This document shows, in pieces, positions 34,615-44,699 of a stretch of 64,000 bases of DNA. Origin of the DNA: Catenulispora sp. EB89 (GTDB lineage: Bacteria; Actinomycetota; Actinomycetes; Streptomycetales; Catenulisporaceae); assembly GCF_041261445.1 (NCBI RefSeq), contig NZ_JBGCCU010000029.1, forward strand, positions 62,001 to 126,000, read 5' to 3'. The position numbers were made by a program, and so were the translations under genes. Every line of letters starts with the position of its first letter. The stretch's first letter is position 1. The notes under the pieces are model-generated. The model was not told where the DNA came from. It searched no databases and worked only from the letters and a program-made list of their open reading frames with translations.

Positions 34615-37044
34615 CTAGCCGATGACGTGGCTGGTGTCGATCTTCCAGCTGGTGCCGTCCTTGACCAGGCCGAAGGACGTGCGCTCGTCGCTGTGCGTGC
34701 CGTCCTTCGAGACGTAGTGGATGGTCGCGACGACCGTGGACGGCGGCGTGGCCACCACATCCGAGATCGTGACCTGCTGGTAGCCGTTCCAGAAGGACTG
34801 GTAGTTGCCGAAGCCCCGGGCCACGTTCGTCTGGTAGGCGGCTGTCATCTGCGGCCAGGCCGCGTTGAGGTTGCCCGGGAGCAGGCCGTAGTAGTTCGTG
34901 ACGAACTGGCTCAGCTGGGTCGCGACGTCGGTGGGCGCGGTCGACGGGGTGGAGGCGGAGGACGTGGGGGTCGACGACGACGTGGTCGCGGAGCCGGACG
35001 TCGAGGCCGAGGTCGAGCCGGCGGTCGAGCCCGAGGTCGGCGGGCCCGACGGGGTGCCGGACGGCGCCGCGGCCTGGCCCGAGCTCGTCGTCGGCTTGGT
35101 CGGGCTCGACGGCTTCGACGTGGTCGCGCCGTGCGCGACCGGCTGGTTCTGCGAGGAGTCGCCGCCGGAGTTCATCGCGACGACGATGGCCACGATCAAG
35201 ACCGCCGTGCCGACGACGCAGATCGCGATCGCGAGCGGCATCCGGCTGCGCGAGCGGCCCTCGGGCGGCGGCGACGTCGGGCTCACGGCCGGGTGGTCGG
35301 AGGTCGGGGGCGGCGGGGTGTTCGCGGCGGACTCCGCGCCGGTGAGCGCCGGGGTGGGTGCCGGCGCCGACTTCGCGGTGTTCCGGGTCGGCGGCGCGGT
35401 CATGGCCGAGGTCGGTGTGGCGCCCTGGACGGCCGCCGACGACGACGTGGCCGAGGGCTTGGCCGACGAGGTGGTCGGCGTCGTGGACGTCGACGGGGCC
35501 GAGGTCGGCGGGGCGGTCGACGCCGCGGCCGGGGCCGAGGCTGAGGTCGGGTCCTCGGTCGGGTCCGAGGGCGCGTTCGGCGCCGTGACCCGGGACGATA
35601 TCGAGCTCGGGGTCGGCGTGGGAGTCGGCAGCGGCTCCAGGATCGGCACTGGTGTCGGTACCGGCGCCGCGCCGGCGGACGGCGCCTTCGAGGCCGTCTC
35701 GGACGAGGCCGCCATGCGCTTCGCGGACAACGGATCCGTCACCACGAGCGTCGGCGACGGCGCCTCGAACGCCTTCGTCACCGGGGCCGAAACCCGGATG
35801 TCGGCGACCGGCAGCGGCTTGAACGACTGCGCGTCCAGTCCCTGCCAGACCTGCTTCATCGTCGGCCGGTCCACCGGCTCCGGGCTCAGCATCCGCATGA
35901 TCGTGTCGGTCAGCGGCCCGGAGCGCTTCGGGAGCCGGATCTCGTTGCGGACCACGCGCAGCAGCGTGGCCATGGCGTTGTGGTCCTCGCCGAACGGCGG
36001 GGTGCCCTCGACCGCGGCGTACAGGGTGGCGCCGAGCGAGAACACGTCGGCCGGGAACGCGACCGGATGCCCCTGCGCGACCTCCGGCGCGGTGTACGCG
36101 GGGGTGCCCAGGATCTCCCCGGTCGCGGTGACGGTCGCGTCGCCGGCGGCCCGGGAGATGCCGAAGTCGGTGAGCTTCACGGTGCCGTCGGTGGTCATCA
36201 GCACATTGCCGGGCTTGATGTCCCGGTGCACGATGCCCCGCTCGTGCGCGGCGGTCAATGCCGAGGCCAGCTGCGCGCCGATGCTGGTCACCTCGGTCGG
36301 CGTGAGCACCGCGCCGGTCGCGAGGATGTCCCCGAGGCTCTGCGAGGGGACGTACTCCATGATCAGGTAGGGTCGGCCGTCGTGCTCGGCCACGTCGTAG
36401 ATGACGACGGCGTTCGGATGCTGGAGGCGCGCGGCGATGCGGCCCTCGCGCCGGGCGCGCTGATGCGAAGTGCGGACCTGCGCGCCGCTCATGCCATGGT
36501 CGGGCCGCAACTCCTTGACGGCGACATCACGTCCCAGGACCTCGTCGCGGGCCCGCCAGACGACGCCCATGGCGCCGCCGCCGATCTCGGCGACCAGGCG
36601 GTAGCGGCCGGCGACGAGGGGGGTGGAGGCGGCGCGGGGGGTGGGGATCGCGGGTTCGGGTTCGAATTCGAGCTCGGGTTCCGGTTCCGGTTCCGGTTCC
36701 GGTTCGAACTCGACAAGCTCAGGCTCTTCGAGGTCAAGAGGCTCCGACGCTGACTCGCGCTCCGGCTCCGGTTCCGTATCCGATTCCGTCTCCGATGTCT
36801 CCGCCGCCGCCTCGGGCTCCGTCGTTTCAGAGTCGACTGACTCTGGCTCAGTCGACTCTGTGGTTTCAGACTCAGCCGCCTCGGGCGGGGTCTTCTCAGG
36901 CGGGGTCTTCTCAGACGCGGTCGGATCGGGCACGGTCGTCGGCTGCCCCGGCTCGGGGTCGGCGTTCATAACAGGTCCCTTACTTCCCCCGCCGCACACG
37001 GGCACATGGTCGACGCGAACAGATCGGAGCGGATCTGAGCTCAT
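34615..37044 (-). CDS. Receptor-type Ser/Thr protein kinase (PknB-like catalytic domain)
   Basis: With the ATG at 37,044 the product has 809 residues. Residues about 10-140 are a Glu/Ser/Thr/Pro-rich acidic stretch with EP repeats. The kinase domain (about 148-410) has the glycine loop GGGAMG, Lys177 in AVKEL, His273-Arg-Asp275 (VHRDIKPGN) and DFG, so it should be active. A Ser/Thr/Pro-rich linker leads to one transmembrane helix near 602-625 and then an outer Ser/Thr-rich stalk with a C-terminal domain of about 100 residues, perhaps NTF2-like. An ATG at 36,969 is an alternative start. It senses something outside the membrane and phosphorylates cytoplasmic targets. Confidence 0.9.
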   Translation of the reverse strand: MSSDPLRSVRVDHVPVCGGGSKGPVMNADPEPGQPTTVPDPTASEKTPPEKTPPEAAESETTESTEPESVDSETTEPEAAAETSETESDTEPEPERESASEPLDLEEPELVEFEPEPEPEPEPELEFEPEPAIPTPRAASTPLVAGRYRLVAEIGGGAMGVVWRARDEVLGRDVAVKELRPDHGMSGAQVRTSHQRARREGRIAARLQHPNAVVIYDVAEHDGRPYLIMEYVPSQSLGDILATGAVLTPTEVTSIGAQLASALTAAHERGIVHRDIKPGNVLMTTDGTVKLTDFGISRAAGDATVTATGEILGTPAYTAPEVAQGHPVAFPADVFSLGATLYAAVEGTPPFGEDHNAMATLLRVVRNEIRLPKRSGPLTDTIMRMLSPEPVDRPTMKQVWQGLDAQSFKPLPVADIRVSAPVTKAFEAPSPTLVVTDPLSAKRMAASSETASKAPSAGAAPVPTPVPILEPLPTPTPTPSSISSRVTAPNAPSDPTEDPTSASAPAAASTAPPTSAPSTSTTPTTSSAKPSATSSSAAVQGATPTSAMTAPPTRNTAKSAPAPTPALTGAESAANTPPPPTSDHPAVSPTSPPPEGRSRSRMPLAIAICVVGTAVLIVAIVVAMNSGGDSSQNQPVAHGATTSKPSSPTKPTTSSGQAAAPSGTPSGPPTSGSTAGSTSASTSGSATTSSSTPTSSASTPSTAPTDVATQLSQFVTNYYGLLPGNLNAAWPQMTAAYQTNVARGFGNYQSFWNGYQQVTISDVVATPPSTVVATIHYVSKDGTHSDERTSFGLVKDGTSWKIDTSHVIG

Positions 37045-37128
37045 GGCCCTCCAACCCTATCGCCCATCGGGGTGTTTCGGGTTCGCGGTGCGTTTACGCG
37101 CCGGGCGCCCCGCCGACCGCGTCGCGTC

Positions 37129-37830
37129 CTACCGGTACTCGGGGTTCTCGAAGTCGAACCGTGACCCGGCGTCCCACGCCGAGCGCTGGTTCCCGTATGC
37201 CGGGACCCCGCCGGCGTCCTTCAGCATCCGCGCCAGGTGCATCAGGTTCCACGTCATGAACGTGGTGTTCCGGTTCGTGAAGTCGTTCTGCGGCCCGCCG
37301 GAGCCCTGGTCCAGGTAGGAGGGCCCGGGACCGGCCTCCCCGATCCAGCCGGCGTCGGCCTGCGGAGGGATGGCGTAGCCGAGGTGTTGCAGGCTGTAGA
37401 GGATGTTCATGGCGCAGTGCTTGACGCCGTCCTCGTTGCCGGTGATCAGGCAGCCCCCGACGCGTCCGTAATACGCATACTGCCCGGCGGGGTTGAGGAT
37501 CCCGGAACTGCCGTAAAGACGCTCGATGACGCGCTTGGTCACCGAGCTGTTGTCGCCGAGCCAGATCGGACCCGCGAGCACCAGAATGTCGGTGGCCATC
37601 ACCTGCTCCTGGATGCCCGGCCAGGCGTCGGACGCCCAGCCGTGCTCCGTCATGTCGGGCCACACACCGGTGGCGATGTCGTGGTCGACGGCGCGCACGT
37701 GCGAGACGGTCACACCGTGCTTCGCCATGATGCGCGCGCTGACGTCGATCAGCCCCTGCGTGTGGCTGAGCTCGGGGGAGCGCTTGAGCGTGCAGTTGAT
37801 GAACAGGGCCCGGAGGTCGTCGAATCGCAT
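37129..37830 (-). CDS. Flavodoxin-fold NAD(P)H-dependent oxidoreductase
   Basis: A 233-residue protein of the NADPH-dependent FMN reductase/flavodoxin family. The FMN phosphate loop lies near NCTLKRSPELSHTQGL, the later AGPIWLGDNSSVTKRV contacts flavin in relatives, and GCLITGNEDGVKH follows. It likely reduces quinones or supplies reduced flavin. It stands between the kinase gene and a divergent orphan gene. No substrate can be named. Confidence 0.85.
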   Translation of the reverse strand: MRFDDLRALFINCTLKRSPELSHTQGLIDVSARIMAKHGVTVSHVRAVDHDIATGVWPDMTEHGWASDAWPGIQEQVMATDILVLAGPIWLGDNSSVTKRVIERLYGSSGILNPAGQYAYYGRVGGCLITGNEDGVKHCAMNILYSLQHLGYAIPPQADAGWIGEAGPGPSYLDQGSGGPQNDFTNRNTTFMTWNLMHLARMLKDAGGVPAYGNQRSAWDAGSRFDFENPEYR

Positions 37831-37903
37831 GCGGTTCGGTGTCGGCGTGCCCGCCTGGCGTTACACGAGACCTTCTCGATCACCGGGCACATACCATCTG
37901 CTG

Positions 37904-39118
37904 GTGCGGAATATCGAGGAAGCTCTCGCGGATGCGTCGATCCGCGACTACTCCGGCCTGCTCGAACTGGACGCGACCGAGCTCGCGCGGTACGCCGCCG
38001 ACGCGTCCAACGGCTGGTGGAAGCGGCAGCTGTGCGCGCTGGCCCTGGTCGGCCGGGTGCCGGAGGACTACGTCGGCGACCTGATCGCACGGGTCCGCGA
38101 TTTCGGTGAGGTCAATGAGGTCCGTGCCGCGCTCCTGGAGGCGCTGGCCGACCGGGAGGAACTGCTGCCCTGGCTGCGGGACGAGGCCGGGAAGCTGTCG
38201 CAGGCCTCCAAGCCCTCGGTCCTTCAGGCGCGCGGCCGGCTCGGCGATCGGACTGCCGTCCCCCAGCTGGTGTTCCTCGCCGCCTCGCCGTGGGCTCACG
38301 AGGGCCGGCTCGGTCGCGCCGGCGTGGACGCGCTGGTGGAGCGCTACGGCCTGGAGACGATCCTCGCCGACATCGGTGGGCAGAGTCCTGAGGCGCGCAT
38401 CGCTCAGGTGCGCTTGCAGGCCGCCGGCGGGCTGGACGTCAGTTATGCGCTGGCGGACGAGGACCGCGCTGTCGCGTACACGGCCCAGGCCTTGGTCGAG
38501 GACGTCGCCCGGCTCCGCGCCTACCGCGACGAGGCGCCGACGGACGAAGCGAAGCTCTGGGCCGCCTACCGCCTCTACCAGCTGACGGAAGATCAGGACG
38601 AGGCCCGCGCCACGTACGAGGAACTGGGCCGTCCCCGCATCGAGGTTCCGGGGCTGGACGAGGACATGCGCCGCGTGATCGTGCGCGAGTACGCCGGCTG
38701 CTCCCAGCGCCGGACCGACCCGCGCTGGCGGATCGAGCTGATCTGCACCGAGGCGCCGCCGGAGCGCGACGAGGCCGCGGAAGCCGCGGAGCTGAACCAC
38801 GCTCTCGCGGCGCTGACCGCGGCCGGGCTCGAGCCGCAGCCGCCGGTCAGCGCCGGTCAGCACCACCACCAGGGCGACGGGACGTACCACGTCGTCACCG
38901 TCGGAAGCGGCAACCTGGCCGTCAGCACCCTGGGACGCTACGCGACCGAGTACTCCGGCGATCCCGATCCCGCGGCCCGGACAGCTCTGGAGACCGCGGG
39001 CTTCCAATGGATCGACGCGGATGTCGCAGCGATCCGGGTCACCGACCTGTGCGTGTACCACTTCGGCCATCGGAGCGATCTGACAGTGGCTGAGCTGCTG
39101 TTCTATTGGCAGGACTAG
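37904..39118 (+). CDS. Uncharacterised protein with alpha-helical (HEAT-like) repeats
   Basis: About 404 residues starting at a GTG. The first 250 residues are Ala/Leu/Glu-rich helices in a pattern resembling HEAT or PBS-lyase repeats (LLEALADREELLPWLRDEA and similar). The C-terminal 120 residues are different, with beta-type sequence (TYHVVTVGSGNLAVSTLGRYA). No catalytic motif is seen. The start is uncertain because no good ribosome binding site is visible. I do not recognise a function; a stand-alone cytoplasmic scaffold is a possibility. Confidence 0.65.
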   Translation: MRNIEEALADASIRDYSGLLELDATELARYAADASNGWWKRQLCALALVGRVPEDYVGDLIARVRDFGEVNEVRAALLEALADREELLPWLRDEAGKLSQASKPSVLQARGRLGDRTAVPQLVFLAASPWAHEGRLGRAGVDALVERYGLETILADIGGQSPEARIAQVRLQAAGGLDVSYALADEDRAVAYTAQALVEDVARLRAYRDEAPTDEAKLWAAYRLYQLTEDQDEARATYEELGRPRIEVPGLDEDMRRVIVREYAGCSQRRTDPRWRIELICTEAPPERDEAAEAAELNHALAALTAAGLEPQPPVSAGQHHHQGDGTYHVVTVGSGNLAVSTLGRYATEYSGDPDPAARTALETAGFQWIDADVAAIRVTDLCVYHFGHRSDLTVAELLFYWQD

Positions 39119-39131
39119 CTTTCCGCTCGCG

Positions 39132-42100
39132 CTACGCCTTCCACCCCACCCGCTCCAGCACCCGAGGCGCCACGACACCGGCCGCCGTGGCGGTGGCCGC
39201 CGAAGCCAGCACCGTCCCCCAAGCCACCGGCCCCAGCGGCGTGCAGCCGAAGAACTGGCTCACGCCCGGCGTCTCCACCACCGCGATCAGCGCCACCGCC
39301 GATACCGCCGCCGTGGCGATCACCAGCGGGCTGTGCCGGGCCGCCAGCAGCGTCTGCCCCAGCTGCGTGCCGACCAGCGCGCCGAGCCCCATCGTCTCCG
39401 CGCGGCGCGGGCGCCCCGATGCGCGGCCGATGCCCCAGGCCAGGCCCGCGCCGAGGGCTGTCGCGCCGCCGCGGACGGCTAGCGTGCGCTGGAACTCCGA
39501 GTCCCACAGGTTGCCCACCGGGCCGGAGGCCAGCGGGTCCTCGCCGCTGTTCGGGCGTGCGGGGGCCAAGGCGACCGCGAGGGCCGGGAGCATGTCCGTC
39601 AGCATGTTGACCAGCAGCAGCTGCCTGGTGCCCAGCGGCGCGCGGCCCGAGATCGCGGTGCCCAGGACGGTGAACGCCACCTCGCCGGCGTTGCCGCCGA
39701 CCAGGATCGACGCCGCGTCGCGCACGTTCCCCCACAGCGTGCGCCCCTCGCGCAGGGCGTCGGTGATGCGCGCCGGGTCCGGTTCGGCCAGGACCAGGTC
39801 GGCGGCGGCGCGCGCGGCGGCCGAGCCGTGGCCCGCGATCGCGATGCCGACGTCGGCCAGCCGGATCGCCGCGGCGTCGTTGGCGCCGTCGCCGGTCATC
39901 GCCACGATGCGCCCGGCCTCGCGCAGCGCCTGGACGACGCGCACCTTCTGCTCCGGCGACACCCGGGCGAACACCGTGGTGTGCGTGACGCGCTCGGCGC
40001 GTTCGCGCTTGCTCAGCCGGTCGAACTCCGGGCCGGTGAGGACCAGGTGCGCCTCCGGGATGCCCAGCTGCTCGGCGATGGCGGTCGCGGTGTTCGGGTG
40101 GTCGCCGGTGATCATGGTGATGCGTACGCCGGCCGCGGTCAGGTCCGTGATCGCCCGCGCGGAGGTGGGGCGCGGGGTGTCGGCGATGGCCACGAAGCCG
40201 ATCAGCGTCAGCTCGGTGACCAGCGCGGCCACGTCGAGCTCGGCCAGGTCCTCGACCACCGGGTGGGCTTCGGCGATGGCCAGCACGCGCAGGCCCTTGC
40301 CGGTCAGCCGGGCCGTCGCCGCCACCGCGTCGCGACGGCGCGCGGCAGTCAGGGGACTGACACCGCCGTCCCGCGAGCGCAGCTGCGTGCACACGTCCAT
40401 GATCGTCTCTGGCGCGCCCTTGACCGCCAGCGTCAGCCGCGTGCTGTTGGTCCCGACCGACGCCGCGTAGCCGCGCGTGGTCTCGAACGGCAGCTCCGAG
40501 ATGAGGTTCCACTGCTCGTCCCGGCCGATGTACATGTGCGCGGCCTCCACGACCGCGCCGTCGGTGGCGTGCGCGAGCCGGCGCGCCGCCCCCTCCTCGA
40601 CCGCCGGGCAGGCCCGCGCCGCGTAGCGCAGCAGCCGGCCGCCCTCCTCGCCGTCCAGCGGCAGGTCGCCGTCGAGGTCCGCGAGCCGTGTCACCGACAG
40701 CCGGCCCTGCGTCAGAGTCCCGGTCTTGTCGAAGCAGACCGTGTCCACGCGGCCCAGCGCCTCCAGCGTGCGCGACGAGCGCACCAGCACCCCGCGCTGC
40801 GACAGCCGGCGCGCGGCGGCCAGCTGCGCCACCGTCGCCACCAGCGGCAGCCCCTCGGGCACCGCCGCGACCGCCACGGCCACCCCGGACGCCACGGCGC
40901 GCGGCAGCGGCACGCCGCGCAGCGCGGACAGCCCGGTCACCGCGATCCCGCCGATCCCGGCCGCCGGCAACGCGATCCGCGTCAGCTCGGCCAGCCGGGC
41001 CTGGATGCCGGCCGGCGGTGGGGCCGAGCCCGCGACCGCCGCCGCGCGTCCCGCCTCAGTGTCCTGACCCACCGCCACGACCAGCGCGAAGCAGCTGCCG
41101 GCCAGGATCGTGCAGCCCTCGTAGAGCATGCACGCGCGCTCGTCGAGGTCCGCGCCCGGCGTCGCGGCCGGGAGCTTGGCCACCGGCAGCGACTCGCCGT
41201 TGAGGCTGGACTCGTCGGCCTCCAGGTCCTGGGCCGTCAGCAGGCGCACGTCGGCCGGCACCACGTCGGTCGGGCCGAGCCGGATGACGTCGCCGACCCG
41301 GAGCCCGTCGGCCGGCACGTCGAGGATCGGAGCGTCGTCGAGCCCTGCGAGCCAGGCGTCGCCGGAGCCGTGCACAGCGATATCAGAAGGCTGCCACTCG
41401 ACGCGGTGCGCCACGATCTGCTCACCCATCAACAGCCGCCGCAGCGCCTGCTCGGCACGCATCCGCTGCGCCCCGCTGATCACCGCGTTGCCGGCCATCA
41501 CGCCGGTCACCAACAGCGCGTCCACGCCGGACCCGACTATCGCCGAGGCCGCGGCGCCCAGCGCCAGCACCGGAGTCAGCGGATCGCGCAACTCCTCGGC
41601 GACCGCGCCGACCAACTGAGTGGTCTGCGATGCCAGCGGGAGACCGGTGAACAGCCGCACCGTTTCGCGTCCGGCGTCGGTGAGCGCGGTGACGCGTCCG
41701 CGTGGCGCGATCTCCACCGACTGCTGTGATCGGGCCAGCTCTATGCGCTCGAACGCCTCGCGCGCCGTCAGATCGTGCCAGTTCCCGCGCACCGACGGCT
41801 CCGGCGGCGACTGCCGCGCCACGCGCAGCGCGCTCAACGTCCCGCCGAATATCGCCGCCGCCATCGCGCTGTGCACCGGGCTCAGCGTCAGCGGACGTGT
41901 CGGGCGGCGTCGTCCGGTCACCGCCAGCAGCGCGCCGAGCGCGGACCCGCCGACCGCCAGCCGCGCCGAGCGCTCGCTGACCTGCCGCGCGGTCTGCACC
42001 GACCGCAGCACGCGCCACGGCTGACTCAGACCCGGTCCGCACAACAACTCCGCCGACCAGCACACCGGCCGGCCCTCGGCGACCACCGCGACGCCGATGT

Positions 42101-43718
42101 CGGCGGCGTGCAACGCGTCGTCATCGTGCCCTGATATGACCAGCACGCCGCTGCCGCCGAGCTGCATCAGCCGGATGTAGTCCACCAGCGGCGCACCGGG
42201 CGCCACCACCTCGTCGGCCCAGGGCAGCAGGTCCCCGACGCTGTCGTGCTCGGTGAGGACCACGTGCGCGGCCGCGTCCCGCGCGGCGGCCAGCAGCGCG
42301 TCGGCGAGCGGGTCGGTCTCGACGCCGACGCGGACCCGGCCGCGGCGCTCGCCGTCGGGAGTCAACACGTCCAGGGTCAGCGCGACCGGGCCGCCGATGG
42401 CGCCGTCGAGCGCGTCGTGCGGCTTCTCGAAGCGCCACTCGCCGATGCTCCACGGGCCCGCGCCGGTGAAGCGCGGCGCGGCGCGGGCGGTGAGGTCGGC
42501 GGCGGTGAAGTCGGGCGAGGTGAGCGCCTGTTCGGCCGCGGCCCAGATCTGCCGGTCGGTGGTCGCCGGGTCGGTCGCCACGGCGCTCAGGATGCGCGGG
42601 CGGTCGGTGCACAGGGCCGAGGAATCGACGGCCACCAACGAGATCCGGTCCAGGCGGCGCAGGCTGGAGACGTCCATCGGGACCACGCCGTGCCGCGACA
42701 GCTCCCAGTCCAGCATCGAGGCGAACGCCTCGCGGCCCAGGCGGGCCGCCTTCGGCATCGTGGCCAGCATCAGGTCCCCGGCGCGTCCCGGGTCGCGGGT
42801 GGCGGCCAGGACGCCGGCGGCCCCCATCAGCGAGGCCAGGGCCGCGCGGTCGCCGAGCTTTTCGACGGGGCCTTCCGGATAGGGCGCGGGACGTTCGGAG
42901 CGGCGCCGGACCTCGGTCGGCAGGCCGGAGCCGTCGCCGACGAGTTCGCGCTCGCGGCGGCGCCAGACCGCCTGTCGGGCGCGGGCTTCGGCGAAGCGCA
43001 GGGCGTGGTGCGTGCTGTCTATCAGGATCGGCTCAGGGCCCTGAGCCAGCGCGTTGAGGGTGCTGTTGCTGACCGCGAACAGGGCTTCGGTGTGGGTGCG
43101 GCCGATGCGCTCCTCGACGACGTGCCGGATGCGCGGCGTGGTCTCGGCGATGAGCAGCGGCACGCGCAGCGCCTGCGGGACGGCCGGCAGGCGCATGACG
43201 CGGCCGGCGACCGCGACGCTCAGGCCCACGGCGTCCGCGGCCAGGGAGATGATCGCGAGGTTGACCGGCGCGTCGGCCGAGGGGTGCTCGGGCTTGGTGC
43301 GGGAGAAGGTCTCCTCGTCGGTCTCGTGCGCCTCCTCGGCCGCCTCGATGACCTCGATGATGCCCTCGACGTCGAGCTCCTGCGCGTCGAAGTCGATCAG
43401 GATGTGCTGGGTCACCGCGTTGATCTCGGCCCAGCGCACGCCCTTGAGCTCCCGCAGGGTCCCGGTGAGATGTTCGCGCAGCCTGTGGTGCCGGTCTCCG
43501 GCGCCGGTCAGGCCCTTGACTTCGATGTGGGCCCGGCCGTCTTCGGCCCAGACGCGGCGGCGCGCGCGGCGCGGACCGGTCTCGGCCATCCCGCGGACGG
43601 CCTCGACCGCCCCGCGCGATCCGCCGGCCAGGGACCCGACCGCGTCGACCGCGCCCATAGTGGAGGCGGCAGCGATGCGGGCGGCGCCCACGGCGACCCG
43701 GCCCATTCCGAAGAACAT
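39132..43718 (-). CDS. Giant P-type cation-transporting ATPase (CtpH/CtpI-like)
   Basis: From the ATG at 43,718 (AAGGGAG five bases upstream) the product has 1528 residues, against about 900 for most P2-type pumps. The C-terminal 900 residues are the pump: TGES-like NGESLPV actuator motif, phosphorylation motif DKTGTLTQG, and GDGANDAAAIRLADVGIA hinge, with transmembrane segments around them. The N-terminal 600 residues include a heavy-metal-associated-like region (HIEVKGLTGAGDRHHRLREHL) and a degenerate pump-like half, as in mycobacterial CtpH and CtpI. The transported ion is unknown; calcium or magnesium are candidates. Confidence 0.88.
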   Translation of the reverse strand: MFFGMGRVAVGAARIAAASTMGAVDAVGSLAGGSRGAVEAVRGMAETGPRRARRRVWAEDGRAHIEVKGLTGAGDRHHRLREHLTGTLRELKGVRWAEINAVTQHILIDFDAQELDVEGIIEVIEAAEEAHETDEETFSRTKPEHPSADAPVNLAIISLAADAVGLSVAVAGRVMRLPAVPQALRVPLLIAETTPRIRHVVEERIGRTHTEALFAVSNSTLNALAQGPEPILIDSTHHALRFAEARARQAVWRRRERELVGDGSGLPTEVRRRSERPAPYPEGPVEKLGDRAALASLMGAAGVLAATRDPGRAGDLMLATMPKAARLGREAFASMLDWELSRHGVVPMDVSSLRRLDRISLVAVDSSALCTDRPRILSAVATDPATTDRQIWAAAEQALTSPDFTAADLTARAAPRFTGAGPWSIGEWRFEKPHDALDGAIGGPVALTLDVLTPDGERRGRVRVGVETDPLADALLAAARDAAAHVVLTEHDSVGDLLPWADEVVAPGAPLVDYIRLMQLGGSGVLVISGHDDDALHAADIGVAVVAEGRPVCWSAELLCGPGLSQPWRVLRSVQTARQVSERSARLAVGGSALGALLAVTGRRRPTRPLTLSPVHSAMAAAIFGGTLSALRVARQSPPEPSVRGNWHDLTAREAFERIELARSQQSVEIAPRGRVTALTDAGRETVRLFTGLPLASQTTQLVGAVAEELRDPLTPVLALGAAASAIVGSGVDALLVTGVMAGNAVISGAQRMRAEQALRRLLMGEQIVAHRVEWQPSDIAVHGSGDAWLAGLDDAPILDVPADGLRVGDVIRLGPTDVVPADVRLLTAQDLEADESSLNGESLPVAKLPAATPGADLDERACMLYEGCTILAGSCFALVVAVGQDTEAGRAAAVAGSAPPPAGIQARLAELTRIALPAAGIGGIAVTGLSALRGVPLPRAVASGVAVAVAAVPEGLPLVATVAQLAAARRLSQRGVLVRSSRTLEALGRVDTVCFDKTGTLTQGRLSVTRLADLDGDLPLDGEEGGRLLRYAARACPAVEEGAARRLAHATDGAVVEAAHMYIGRDEQWNLISELPFETTRGYAASVGTNSTRLTLAVKGAPETIMDVCTQLRSRDGGVSPLTAARRRDAVAATARLTGKGLRVLAIAEAHPVVEDLAELDVAALVTELTLIGFVAIADTPRPTSARAITDLTAAGVRITMITGDHPNTATAIAEQLGIPEAHLVLTGPEFDRLSKRERAERVTHTTVFARVSPEQKVRVVQALREAGRIVAMTGDGANDAAAIRLADVGIAIAGHGSAAARAAADLVLAEPDPARITDALREGRTLWGNVRDAASILVGGNAGEVAFTVLGTAISGRAPLGTRQLLLVNMLTDMLPALAVALAPARPNSGEDPLASGPVGNLWDSEFQRTLAVRGGATALGAGLAWGIGRASGRPRRAETMGLGALVGTQLGQTLLAARHSPLVIATAAVSAVALIAVVETPGVSQFFGCTPLGPVAWGTVLASAATATAAGVVAPRVLERVGWKA

Positions 43719-43834
43719 CTCAACTCCCTTTTTCGTCACACGGTTTTCACCCTAACGTTGGGCCTCGTACGAAGTGCCTATAACTTGGTGAGTCTACGGC
43801 TCTACCGGAGCCCGACTGAGAAGGGGTGAAAGCA

Positions 43835-44500
43835 ATGGCGGTGGCGAAGAAGACGACAGCGGCCAAGCCGCGCACCCGAACGGCCAAAACGGCTGCGCCG
43901 ACCAGCGGTGCGGCGGTTGAGGGCGAGACGCAGGCCGTTGAGACGCCGGTGGCCGCGGCGAACGGGGCAAAGGCGACAAGTGCTCCGAAGCCGGCGGTCA
44001 GGACGGCTGCGACGGCTACCGTGTCGAAGACCACTAGCGCGAGTGCCAAGAGCGACAGGGCCAGCAACAGCGACACGGCCAGCAAGAACGACACGGCCAG
44101 CGAGGCCACCACGAGCGACACGACAAAGGCGGAGGCCGAGAAGCCGGTGCAGTCCACCCAGAAGACCGACCAGAAGACCGGCCAGAAGACGGACCAGAAG
44201 ACCGAAGAGCCCGGGAACCGCATCTCGGTGACGATCCCGCTGGACTCCGCCGCCCTCGGCCTGGCGGTCAAGGCCGCGACGCTGCCGGTCACCGCGGTCA
44301 AGAAGGTCGCACAGAACAGGAACGGCATCCCGGCCTACGTCGCCGTCGGCGGCCTGGCGGTCATCGGCGCCGTGGAGTGGCCGGTCGCGGCGGTCGGCGG
44401 GCTGAGCCTGGCGGCTCTGCGGCGGTGGGGTCCGCTGAAGCCGGCACAGGAGCCGGAATCGAAGCAGGAATCGAAGCCGGCGTCGAAAAAGAGCGCTTAG
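43835..44500 (+). CDS. Lys/Ala-rich protein with a C-terminal hydrophobic segment
   Basis: A 221-residue protein. The ATG at 43,835 has GGGG nine bases upstream. Residues 1-130 are Lys/Ala/Thr/Ser-rich with KT(D/G)QK repeats (DQKTGQKTDQKT), like histone-H1-type or disordered tails. Residues about 135-205 are hydrophobic (LGLAVKAATLPVTAVKKV, then YVAVGGLAVIGAVEW), enough for one or two membrane segments. It diverges from the P-type ATPase gene with a 116-base gap, and both may be co-regulated. Function unknown. Confidence 0.65.
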   Translation: MAVAKKTTAAKPRTRTAKTAAPTSGAAVEGETQAVETPVAAANGAKATSAPKPAVRTAATATVSKTTSASAKSDRASNSDTASKNDTASEATTSDTTKAEAEKPVQSTQKTDQKTGQKTDQKTEEPGNRISVTIPLDSAALGLAVKAATLPVTAVKKVAQNRNGIPAYVAVGGLAVIGAVEWPVAAVGGLSLAALRRWGPLKPAQEPESKQESKPASKKSA

Positions 44501-44505
44501 TCCGC

Positions 44506-44532
44506 CGCTTCCGCACCCCCACGGCGGAAGCG
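44506..44532 (+). terminator. Hairpin after the Lys/Ala-rich protein gene
   Basis: Arms 44,506-44,514 and 44,524-44,532 form a perfect 9-bp stem (CGCTTCCGC) with a 9-base loop, six bases after the stop codon. It probably ends that transcript. Confidence 0.6.
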
Positions 44533-44699
44533 ACTAATCATTGATGTCATCGCCGTTTCCGACATCAAACTTCGTCGGCGATGTCGATTTGGTCGGTCGG
44601 CGCTGGAGATCTGGCCCACCAACGTTCACCCGCAGCTGGTGGCCGCCACGCGCCGGTGCGTCTGTACTGCTTCGTAGAACAGCGAAGCGGAGAGGACGC

